A stretch of 64,000 bases of DNA from positions 82,532,319-82,596,318 of the forward strand of contig OX235264.1 of assembly GCA_944472135.2 (NCBI GenBank), in the 5' to 3' direction. The notes beneath the pieces were generated by a model. It was given only the letters and a program-made list of their open reading frames with translations, had not been told where the DNA came from and ran no database searches. The position numbers were made by a program, and so were the translations under genes. Within the stretch, counting starts at the first letter, position 1; each line of letters starts with the position of its first letter. Below, piece by piece: positions 23,577-33,500 of the stretch. The DNA is from Trichobilharzia regenti (Eukaryota > Platyhelminthes > Trematoda > Strigeidida > Schistosomatidae).

Positions 23577-24876
23577 GGTGTTTAAATCATTGAATCATAC
23601 ACTAACCGAAAATTGATTTAAAGCAAAAATGGTAGAAGAATTTCTCCCAAAACTCAATGTAAATCACTAAATAAAATGTAATTACCAGAAGTAGTGTAAA
23701 ATGATGAGTCATTACCTGTAAAGGTAAAGCATACAGAGGAGAAGTCGTACTGTTGAGAGCTGAGTACTTCAAAAACTAATGTTTAACGGACTACTTTTAC
23801 AGGAACACTCATACCTATTCTACAGAAAACAAACAGAAGGACACAGTGAAGAATTTTCTTCTTTTCGATGAAGTCGTATAATTGTGTATATATAAAAAGG
23901 AAGAAAAAGTCTCAGAACTATTTCTGATCAGATGTCAAATCATTGTGAATAACACGACGAAGTTACAAGTAGGGATTAAGAAATAAGAAGAAAAGGAACA
24001 GGAAGTTAGGAGAAAAACAATTGGATAATAATGATTTTCTTGGGAAAATAGAGTATTTATGACAACCTTGATAAAGGCAGACGTTGAACATTCTTCTTTT
24101 GAATATATATGGTGTTGACGTGAATTTTTTATCACTGTTTTAGCTATGTCAAGATGTCTTGATTTCATTCTCTGTGGAAGGATCACTTGGGTACTATATT
24201 AGACTTTGAGAAGAATGTTATTCGTAAGCTGTCAGCGAATTATGTTTTATTGAGAGATTTTGAAAGCTGTTTCTGTATGAGTATCACTTTTAAATACAAA
24301 ATTCAGTAGCAGTCTCTACCTGTTAAGCAGCGTCCCTTGATTTTAGGTTTTTGTCCATAAATATGGGATAGAATATGAATATACATTTTCACTAGTATCA
24401 TTGACCATCTGGTAAAGACAAACAATGCATTAAAGTTAATTTTAAGTGGGAGTAATTAAAAGGAGAACTTCAGAATAGTGTCAAGCCTGGGAACCTGTAA
24501 AGTTAAAAACTTTCATCTCTTACACCAAAGCTGATTGGAGGTTTGGACTGATAAATATTACCAAAATTAACCAATTACAGATGAAATTTACAAAAGCAAA
24601 GCTGTAGATTATTAAGTTTTGATGTTGTCGCGTTCCTTGGGCCAGATGGTTTTATTGTTAAGTTTCCATCATCTTTCTAGATAATATCATAAGTGCTAAG
24701 TTGAAGATGAAGTGAACTTTCGGAGTTTCCCATGAACATAAAAACAGTATCTTGATAAAATTCAGTGTGGCAAGCTGTCACTGGAGTATTTACTACTCCC
24801 TTATTTATTTGTGTTGGTTTTAATCATGTTATTGCCTAAATATTCAACCCTTCATTCAGATAACGTGTTTATTGCC

Positions 24877-24880
<4 letters not shown>
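23577..24880. other. No gene seen
   Basis: AT-rich DNA with short frames. No family recognised. Confidence 0.45.

Positions 24881-24881
<1 letters not shown>

Positions 24882-24918
<37 letters not shown>
24882..24918. repeat. (TA)n microsatellite
   Basis: Pure AT/TA dinucleotides, placed exactly at the 3' end of the minus-strand RTE copy. RTE elements end in simple repeats, so this may be the grown tail of that insertion. Confidence 0.85.
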
Positions 24919-24922
<4 letters not shown>

Positions 24923-25910
24923 GTTCCCTTGGGTTCCTAGTGGAACATAGGGCTTCAACTTCACATCTCCATTTGCTTCCATCTTCTGCTGTACTTTTCG
25001 CCTGCATCCATGTTAGTCCATACTGTTTCAACTCCTCTTCACACGATCTCCTCCATGTCACCCTTGCACTGACGTCCCACACGCCCCTTCCATTTCGGCC
25101 TGGTTTCACTCGGGGCTTGAAGCGCGATGTCACCCAGCGGTCTCCTCAGTGAGTGTCCAGTCCATCTCCACTTTCTCCTGCATATATGTTGGTTGGCGAT
25201 TGGTTCTTGCTTTGTTTGTTCCCATAGTTCCTTGTTGGTGATTACTTCCGGCCCGGCCATCTGATCTTCAGTATAGAGCCAGCGAAGACAGTTGTTGATA
25301 GAGGTCTGGTCTGCAACAGGCTGTTGGAAATATTCTCTGTGACCCGCCCGCCAAGTTTCTGATCCGTATAGAAGAACTGACTGACTTTACGTTTGTATTG
25401 AAAATCCGACTGAATTTTGTTGTTGATGCTGGCTGAGTGACGAAGATTTCCAGATTGATTTCAGGTTGATGAATGTGTTTCTCGCCTTCCCAATTCTCGC
25501 TCAATTTGACATCCCCGTCTGTTCCGACTTCCTGTAGTTGGGACAATTCTCTCTAGATAAGTGACTGAAGTAACTAAGCTCTTTCAAATCCCTCCCGTTG
25601 ATGGTGATTGGGAATGGATGTTGGTGCTGTTGTTGTTGTTGTTGTTGTTGCTGGTTGGTTGGTTGGTTATTTTCATAACCTCCGTCTTGTCTATGTTCCC
25701 CTGGAATTCTGTCTTCGCCGGCTGCTTCTTCGACCAGTTTGCCGGTTTTTGCTTGTAAGTCTTCGAATTTGTGTGACATCAAACATAAATCATCCACGCG
25801 CGAAATCCAGGTCTTCTAGGTTCTTCACGTCGGTCCAGGATATCCCTGTCTTTTCGTTTCCCACTCACTGTCTGACGCATAATCCAGTCCACCACAATTA
25901 GGAATATCAT
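24919..25910 (-). mobile_element. RTE non-LTR element, 3' third
   Basis: Read on the minus strand the frames match the intact RTE copy at 44841: a MIFLIVVDWIMRQT-like start (about 25890), a polyglutamine run in the same place (about 25625-25655), IFNTNVKSV, then WRWTGHSLRRPLGDI, TWRRSCEEE and CSTRN at the end. Frameshifts separate these blocks. The reverse transcriptase catalytic part is missing, so the copy is 5'-truncated near the FADD region. Confidence 0.7.
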
Positions 25911-25939
25911 TGGTGATAATAAGCACCATTGTCTGACTT

Positions 25940-26080
25940 ATGTGTTTACTCCAAACGCCTCGCCTAGACTACTAGCTTGCTAGTTTTCTAGCCGGTCCCA
26001 AGCCCGGATAAAGAGGGAGGTTTGGGGCGTGTTGCTAGCACCTCCACCGCCAAAACCTAACCAAAGTGCTACAGAAACTT
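25940..26080 (+). repeat. GC-rich fragment, perhaps a non-LTR 5' end
   Basis: The bases CCGGTCCCAAGCCCGGATAA and AGGTTTGGGG look like the 5' non-coding end of RTE-type elements of other animals. The piece is GC-rich against AT-rich surroundings. This is recognition by eye and weak. Confidence 0.3.
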
Positions 26081-26089
26081 CAAGCACAA

Positions 26090-26091
<2 letters not shown>

Positions 26092-26143
<52 letters not shown>
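26092..26143. repeat. (TA)n microsatellite
   Basis: About 50 bases of pure TA dinucleotides between the GC-rich fragment and the composite SINE. Confidence 0.9.
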
Positions 26144-26145
<2 letters not shown>

Positions 26146-26298
26146 CTACTTTATTCCAAAAAACAGTACTTATAATACAGAATGGAATTCTCAGCATTTG
26201 TCACAATATTGCATCTGATTTACGTAGAATATAAATAAAATATATATCTTGCGGATTCATTTGTACACCAAGCTTCCAGTAACTGGTGGATGGTGGCT

Positions 26299-26361
26299 AG
26301 CAGTGGAATCCAGAATGCGCATTTCGTCCTATTTGGGACTCGTCATCTGGATGTACCTGCT
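26299..26361 (-). ncRNA. Hammerhead ribozyme, one core base changed
   Basis: On the minus strand: stem I outer part AGCAG/CTGCT, inner ATCCAG/CTGGAT, stem II TCCC...GGA, GAAA, stem III ATG/CAT and cleavage triplet ATT. The core box is ATGACGAG, so the invariant first C is A. Probably inactive. Confidence 0.6.
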
Positions 26362-26538
26362 TTTCTCGGTCCAATCAATCGACGGGAAAATCAAAAATTC
26401 AATTCAATAATTAATATGACCCGTTGCACAAGAGGTGGCTCTCGTGGCCCAGGTGGTCTAGTGGATAACGCTTTGGCGTTTGAAACTATGGTCACTGGGT
26501 TCGAGCCTCAGTGGGAACATCATCACTCACTGAGAAAA

Positions 26539-26599
26539 GCAGGTACATCCAGCTGACGAGTCCCAAATAGGACGAAATGCGCATCCTGGATTCCACTGC
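26539..26599 (+). ncRNA. Hammerhead ribozyme, Sm-alpha type, all core bases intact
   Basis: All elements are present. Core boxes: CTGACGAG at 26553-26560 and GAAA at 26574-26577. Stem II is 4 bp (26560-26563 with 26570-26573) with a 6-base loop. Stem III is 3 bp (26577-26579 with 26582-26584). The cleavage triplet is ATC with C17 at 26585. Stem I inner is 6 bp (26547-26552 with 26586-26591) and the outer AGCAG/CTGCT closes an internal loop, as in Sm-alpha. It would cut the SINE transcript, and any RNA of which it is a part. Confidence 0.8.
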
Positions 26600-26723
26600 T
26601 AGCCACCACCCACCAATTGTATACTAATCAAATGCCCAGACATCGTCGAAGCATCTGCACAAGAAGCCGACATGTCAACCTGAGACCGAGCACTTCGGTC
26701 CAATCAATCGACGGGAAAATCAA

Positions 26724-27360
26724 AAAAAACTTCCAGTAACTTCCTGGAATTTCAGTGTTTTGTTTATTTAGGATTCTAACATTTACCCTAGTCACATTGG
26801 TATCTTTTTTCCCTGTGGATTGATCGAGTAGTTATTATGCCTTTTGGCTGCTTGATTGTGCCGGTGAAGGCGAAAAAGACCTTCACTTTGACTAGTATAA
26901 TGTGTTTCACAGCTGATGTAATTTATCTTACAGGTGATGTTGGTTTTGCATCCTTTTTGACGTTGCATATTTTGGCTGACTTAGTGTATATTGAAGAGGC
27001 TTTCAAGTTTGAGGATGACATTTATTCTAGTAGGTTTCTTTGTTATGGAAGTGATTACAGAAATGTTCTTCATAGATGGTAGGCTGACTACTTTTTTGGT
27101 TTCAGATGATTTTATGTTTCTAGGTTGACTTGAGGGTAGGTATCTTCTGATGAAGTAGCAAAGAGACCCATTTATCCAGAAGACAGTTCGCCTTTCAACC
27201 TTCTTGCTCTAAGAGAAATGCTGCCACATATCTTGGTTGTAGGGAACAATGTTTGTACACAGATTCTTTCGCGTACTTCTAGATTTTTCCTGTTGCAGTT
27301 GAGTATCTGATTTTTTGCATGAATGTGCTTCCAATATTCTTTTACCTGTTTCATTGGTCA
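26724..27360. other. No gene seen
   Basis: Open frames exist on both strands (26837-27082 and 27172-27354) but show no family motif. Possibly an old retroelement piece. Confidence 0.35.
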
Positions 27361-27770
27361 AGACCCGACCGACAACTGCTGCCTTGTCGTGGTAGTCGGG
27401 CTTGAATACCGCAGTGACGCAACAAGCTAAACTGGCTGGGACTCATGGCTCTTCAGATCCTACCATGCCAGGAAGGTTGTTTGGATAGCGGTTAGACTAA
27501 AAGCAGTTATCATGGGGTACATGGGCTCCAGTATCCAATCGGATCGAATGGCGTATGAACCCATATGGGTCACCGGGAACCATGGGAATTCAGCTCCTGA
27601 CGCTGCTCCGCTGCCTTGCGGATTAGACTCCAAGTCAAAGGCTCGGGGGGTGGTCCCTAAGAAAAACCACCTGCTTCGGTCTGGGCTCCCGGGCAGTATC
27701 TCAGCCCTTACACAAAAAAATGAAATTTAGTGTGGCGCATCTTTCTTGGTGCCATACTGTACCAAGTTTT
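27361..27770 (+). repeat. GC-rich repeat-like insert
   Basis: The stretch from CCCGACCGACAACTGCTGCC through GGTGGTCCCTAAG is clearly richer in G and C than its surroundings. Its CTTGTCGTGGTAGTCGGGCTTG start resembles the 5' non-coding region of RTE-type elements. An A run at 27714-27720 could be a tail. No coding motif is visible. Confidence 0.35.
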
Positions 27771-28059
27771 TTCTGCGTTTAAATAAATAATTGATCAAGA
27801 CATTCATATATGGAATTAATTTGTCTAATTTTTCTCTTGAAGTAAATTGTCAAAAACACGATTAAGAAAGTTGTGAGTGTTCCATAAATCATTTCTAGAA
27901 ATTATAGTGGATGTGTTATCAAAGTACAGCATCTGAATTATCAGCTTGTTTGGTTATAACATTATGATTTCTAGCTTTTGAGAAAGAGCACTAGTAATCA
28001 GTCCTGATGTGAGTGATTCCACTGGTATCCCTTTTGTCTGTTCATATTTCTGTCGAGCA
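27771..28059. other. Unassigned
   Basis: AT-rich. A minus-strand frame of 63 residues ends at 27954 without a motif I can name. Confidence 0.35.
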
Positions 28060-28205
28060 CCCGCCGACGCGCACCTGATATCTATGGTCGGCCTGCGAAA
28101 TTTGGGCCACCGATATCCATGCTGAAAATTCCATACTTGTACCAAAAATACAGTGTGGAATCAAGCTGAAAATCATAAATAAATAAAAATAAATAAATAT
28201 ATATG
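28060..28205 (+). repeat. SINE family 1, 5'-truncated
   Basis: The body (GCGCACCTGATATCTATGGTC, CCATACTTGTACCAAAAATA) is kept, followed by an (AAAT)n tail. The tRNA-like head with the A and B boxes is missing, except for a GCCGACGCGC remnant. Confidence 0.75.
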
Positions 28206-28770
28206 TTAGTTTCCCGTAGGGTTCCTTGGATGAATTGAATGTTAAGGCTCTTTGTCATTTTGGTATTGCAAGCTATACGGTAAACTCTAATTTCCTTTGA
28301 CAATGATGGTTTTCTACTGAATGAAGCAAACAAAGTTGAATCTTGAGATGCACTTATGACAAGACATTTTACAAAACAAAATGATGGTAACAGGCAGTAT
28401 AAAGCACGAAATTATATCGATCACTGATAAGTTAGACAACACGTTTGGAAGCTTTTTGACAAAAAGTGATGTGTTAGTTTTCAATTACTGAAATATAGCA
28501 TGATACATAATGTCTTAGACCTATGATTGTTTTCTACAATATTGAATCTCGTGGGATGGCGTCGATAACTGCTTCATATATTCACAATTAATCAATTTTA
28601 GATGTTTCGCCATCCGAGAATAAATTCACATGGTAAGTTGTAAGTATTAATTATCTTTTAAATAGCTCGACTTTGATTCTAACTGATGAGGGTTACGATT
28701 TGAAGACTAGATAGATGCATTCCGCCTACCGAACCTTTATATTCTCAAGCATAAAACTAGTAAAAAAATT
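28206..28770. other. No gene seen
   Basis: AT-rich DNA without recognised family. Confidence 0.45.
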
Positions 28771-29868
28771 ATATTTGTAAAATCTCAGCGATATTGAAAT
28801 GAGTAATTCCAACGTTTCCAGAGTTCGGCTATCTGGTCCGAACTTCTTCAAGGAAATTAATCGAAATTAACATAACAGAGGTTTATATATAAAAGGAACA
28901 TCTCTTATTTTTAAAAACTTTGTCCAATCATGAGTCATAAAACAAGTATCAACAAGTATAATAAACAAAATTGTATTAGTTGTGATCAAAATTTGACCTC
29001 AGACTTACAAATATTGATCTACCTTTGTTAAACACTTTAAACACAGTGTGTATGTGTGTGTGTGTGTGGCGGGTAAACAGTTGTAAAACAATGTCTTAAC
29101 GTCTCCATAAGTAGATATAGACAGTCAGGAAACTTTGACCAAGTATTATTAGTTAGTAATGCATATCCATTCTTATTTATTAATCAGGATTTCCTATGCG
29201 TCAGCTAACATCACACCTTCATGTCTGTTCAAACTGTTAGTATCTAGAATTGTATGATTAAACGTATTTTCAAAATTATTGTGTTTAGGATTAGAGTTTA
29301 GTTGAAGCACCGTGTCAAACTTATTACTTTGTCTTCTTTCTGAAAATTGAGCTGCTTCGCTCGACCTACTGGAGTTGTCAGGTGACTGGACAGCTACGAA
29401 TTTAGGATACGCATTCTGTTGCAGACAACAGAGAGTGGAAACACGATGATTGTGCCAATTACATAGTTTCTTTGCTAATTTAATTCGACTGCAAAATAAA
29501 TCGACTGTTTGCTGGTAAAATGACGATGTCCTTCCTTCCTAGGAAGGACATCCTAGGAGGGAAATCAACTGTTTATCCGCACACATACACAATGTGTTTA
29601 AAGTGTTTAACAAAGGTAGATCAATATTTGTAAGTCTGAGGTCAAATTTTGATCACAACTCATACAATTTTGTTTATTATACTTGTTGATACTTGTTTTA
29701 TGACTCATGATTGGACAAAGTTTTTAAAAATAAGAAATGTTCCTTTTATATATAAACCTCTGTTATGTTAATTTCGATTAATTTCCTTGAAGAAGTTCGG
29801 ACCAGATAGCCGAACTCTGGAAACGTTGGAATTACTCATTTCAATACCGCTGAGATTTTACAAATATA
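28771..29868. repeat. Large inverted repeat, about 290-base arms
   Basis: Left arm 28771-29058 is answered in reverse by 29578-29868, with few mismatches, around a loop of about 520 bases. The arms contain CTTGAAGAAGTTCGG and GGAAACGTTGG, a pattern found at the ends of Penelope-like elements in other animals (a stem of 7 bp between a CTGAAGA-like and a GAAAC box). The loop starts with a (GT)n run at 29046-29068. I read it as an inverted pair of PLE ends. Confidence 0.65.
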
Positions 29869-29989
29869 TTTTCTACTTCTCACTCGTTGCCCAAATATTT
29901 TAGAACTATTCTGTCAAATCTTGACTACAGTTCATTTGATAAAACTAGTAACAATAATTTTAAGAGGTTAACTAAGGGGTTTACTTTTC

Positions 29990-30173
29990 TTTTTTGATTA
30001 TAGCTTGACTCCACACAGTATTTTTGGTACAAGTATAGAATTTTCAGCATGTGATATCGGTAGCCCAATTTTTCAGGCCGACCATTAAGAGTGGGTTTGG
30101 GTCGGCATGGGATCGAAGCCCGGACCATGTGCATGCTAGGCGAAAGTCCTAACCTCTGTGCCACCGACGCACT
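29990..30173 (-). repeat. SINE family 1, full length
   Basis: On the minus strand: head with GTGGCACAGAGGTTAGGAC (A box) and GGGCTTCGATCCC (B box, slightly changed), then the body and an A-rich tail toward 29990. It lies about 370 bases before the start of the protease gene. Confidence 0.75.
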
Positions 30174-30538
30174 TTTGATAAACTTCATATTTGTTTAGTT
30201 GTTAATATTATCATCACGACATGTCGTTTAGTTTTTCACGTTATTGCAATCATATGATTCAGTTATTCTAAAATATTTTCAAAAAATTAGTTCTTTTTCA
30301 TGTATGAGAGATAAAAACTAGAGTGTGATAGGTTCTTTCTTGACGATATTATTACTATCTAAAGTCCCAACAAGCGATAAGTCGTACCATGAAAATGAAC
30401 TATGAGCTTTATGAAACAACATAATAAGTTTATTCAATTTTTAACCAACTGGTTATAAATTACTTTGGCGTATTCAGAATTTCGAGTGAATTAATCGTAA
30501 TTTATGCAGAACAGTGACAAGCTAAGCATCAGAAGCAG
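30174..30538. other. Region before the protease start codon
   Basis: This AT-rich stretch should hold the promoter and 5' leader of the protease gene. A TATAAA lies at about 30455, 84 bases before the ATG. No other control site is clear. Confidence 0.3.
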
Positions 30539-33500
30539 ATGATTCTGTTGAAAATCTTCATTTCACTCCTACCTTTCTTAGTTAATAGTAAGAACATTAC
30601 AAGGTTGTTTTGGCGTTCTGTACTAACCTGAATACTATAAATAGAATTCGGTTGTATCCATCACGTCATAACCTATCCGCCTATAATTCACTTGACCATT
30701 GGTGGAATTTGTCAATCAAAAGTTTAACAGATAAATGGTCAAGAAGATTAAATTCTTCAGAGAGAATAATCCCTGAGACTTTAGAGAATTATCAAAATGT
30801 AAGCGCATATTTGCTGGTTGTTTTGTTTTCACTTTTACGCTTATTGTCTACCTCCTAAGTATGATTTTCATCTTAAATATGTCATTTCAGATTGAATATT
30901 ATGGAGAGATTTCTATTGGGACACCACCGCAAGAATTTCATGTGATATTCGATACAGGATCATCATATTTGTGGATTCCTTCGTCGAAATGTAAAGATTC
31001 TAACACAGCTTGTCAAGTTCATCACAAGTATGACAGTTCACTATCTTCGACTTACAAAGAGAATGGGGAGGAGTTTTCAGTTGAGTATGGTACTGGAAGA
31101 GCATCAGGATTTTTGAGTTCTGATGTTATTCATGTAAGGAAACATAATGTTATCTTGATATCCGCAATTCAATTATTTACTTTTATTCAGATAGGTGAGT
31201 TAGATGTTGTGGATCAGACATTTGGTGAGGTAACTGATGAACCTGGTTCAGTCTTTGTACCATTTCATTTTGATGGCATAATGGGTATGTCTTTTGAGAT
31301 AACCTCAAAAAATTCTGCTGTAAAACCTGTATTTCTTAACATGATTGACCAGAACTTGGTAGATGAGGCCATATTTTCTATTTATCTCAGTAGGTAAGTC
31401 TGACTAATTTAGAAAGTTTGATTTATAACCGCTAGTACCTCCCTTCATTACATCATCACTATTGTTACCTGATTAGTATTTAGTTGTCACGTTTAGGAAA
31501 CAGGTTTTATTCATTTTAAAACTTGCTGAATAGATCTCCATATATTCTAAGTTAGAAAAAATAGTAAGTGTACTTTACTGAATCATCACAAACTAAAGTG
31601 AAATATCTACCGATTGCTTATTGGTTATATGAGGGCATAGCCGGTTAGCTTAAACACTTGACATTTAATCGGTAGATCGTGGTTATTCATGATGTTCCAC
31701 CAACTTTAAAATGATCAACTCAGAAGTAGAATACGCTATCTCATATCAAGTATGGCTTATACCCAAGTAAATTTAGAAAATCAGTTCTAAATAATTCAAG
31801 TGCAGTTACTATCTCCCATGATATTTATTGCGTTCTTGATAATGAAGTTTAATTAATCTAGTTAGGTGTAGAAATCAAATATAAGAAAACAACTCGGTCA
31901 GTGAATGAATCCATTTTCTATACTGAAACGTTTATTGATAATGATATATTCCAGACATTTCAAGATGACGATAGGTGCAACACTTGAAGTACTGAAAACT
32001 TTACCAACTGTATTACTTGAAAATTTCAAGTATAGTCTCGAGTTAATACACTGGAGAAACTTATTATCTATGATTATCTTCGTTTTATGATTGATTCGTA
32101 GTATTGTGTTGTCAAAAAAGTCATTTAAGTATATTTTCTAAAGATTATGACCAAAATTAAAACCAAATTATAATGCATTTTCAAGTATTTGTTTTGTAGG
32201 GATTTTGTTTGATTGGTTGAAGGATTTCATTATTAACTGACATCAATTATAGAATTACTGGAAAACCTTTGGGGTACTGGACAGCTGTTTCGTCCTAGTT
32301 CGGGACCCTTCATCAATGGGCACCCATCGGGGTTTGAACCCAAGACCTTCTGGTTACAAGGCGAGTTCGTAAACCATGAAGCCACTGGGACCCGATCCAG
32401 TTTTCGTGTATTCATCCATTACTGAATGAAATGAAATAAAGTTTGAGGAGATTATTAATGAAACAGCTATTCGAAAAACATAATTTAAGTAATTTCTTTC
32501 TATCTTTACATGAAGAAGGATAAAACTGTTGTCATGGTAATCGAAATAAGCTCTCTGTAAATTCAGTGCTAACTTTTATTTTTCTGTATCAAATTTTTAT
32601 CGGTTAGATTCAGTGTCTTTGATACTCTTGTAATGATTAGAAATTAAGTTACAAATAGGATACAGAGGGATTAAAAGGTGATTATTCTGCCGTTTTTATA
32701 AACCATTTAAATTAGTTACTAAGTAACGAACTATCCAGAAAGCACTACTTCTAGTATCCTTGATCTCAGGCTGAAGTATTCAGAGTTTTTGTTGTTTGTC
32801 AAGCTTTAACTTTAATGAGAAAGGCATTCACTATCAGTAGATCAGTTTCTCAACCAGACACATTGCAGCAAAGATCGCCACATCAATGCGCGTGGAGCTG
32901 TTTATATAGATCGAACTCAAAAGAAAATTTCTTTACGCGCTCATGAACATATTACTGTTTGGCTTGGAAAAGGTGTAAACAAATCAATAGATAGTTCCAT
33001 TTTGTCTCATATATTGGATAGTGAACATCACATCAAAATAGATGAGTCATTTACGACTGCATTTCGAGTACCAAACAATCTGCCTAAATGCGCACATGAT
33101 TGCGTCTCTTAGTTACAGAGATTAGTATGAAAAAACCTGAACTATGTGTGCAAAAAAAGCACATTCATCGTCTTTTTTTTACCCTGGCCTACTATAAGGA
33201 CAGCAGGGACATCGTCATCCATAGTTTATTTACACTAAGCTAATTTGCACTACGCTTACCATGTCTCTAGTATTTTATTGCAATTCAGAATATAACATCT
33301 TTATTTTATCACTAAACTTGACATCTGTCAGCACTTGAACTTACATTCAGTGTCCTCCATTTGTTGGTATGCATTTTTATGTATTTTGTGATAATCATTC
33401 ACCTCGCACACCATTGAATATAACTCTATCCCCACCTCCAAACGTAACTTATATTCTGCACTATAATATATACATTAGTGTACATTATTTGTCTATTCAC

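Larger units (their letters stand above)
26282..26723. mobile_element. Composite hammerhead SINE, copy 2
   Basis: The order is a minus-strand hammerhead (26299-26361), a + strand tail piece (CGGTCCAATCAATCGACGGG), a + strand tRNA-like head (about 26440-26510: A-box-like TGGCCCAGGTGGTCTAGTGG, B box GGTTCGAGCCT), a + strand hammerhead (26539-26599) and a full + strand tail ending GGGAAAATC at 26722. The tail end repeats the middle tail piece. Order and junctions equal those at 17690-18150. Confidence 0.75.

Noticed and set aside
25501..25797. Polyglutamine-rich minus frame as a host gene
   Set aside because: The same polyglutamine run sits at the same place in the intact RTE protein; it is RTE sequence.
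26837..27354. Frames of 81 (+) and 60 (-) residues
   Set aside because: No domain recognised; lying between repeats, most likely retroelement debris or chance.
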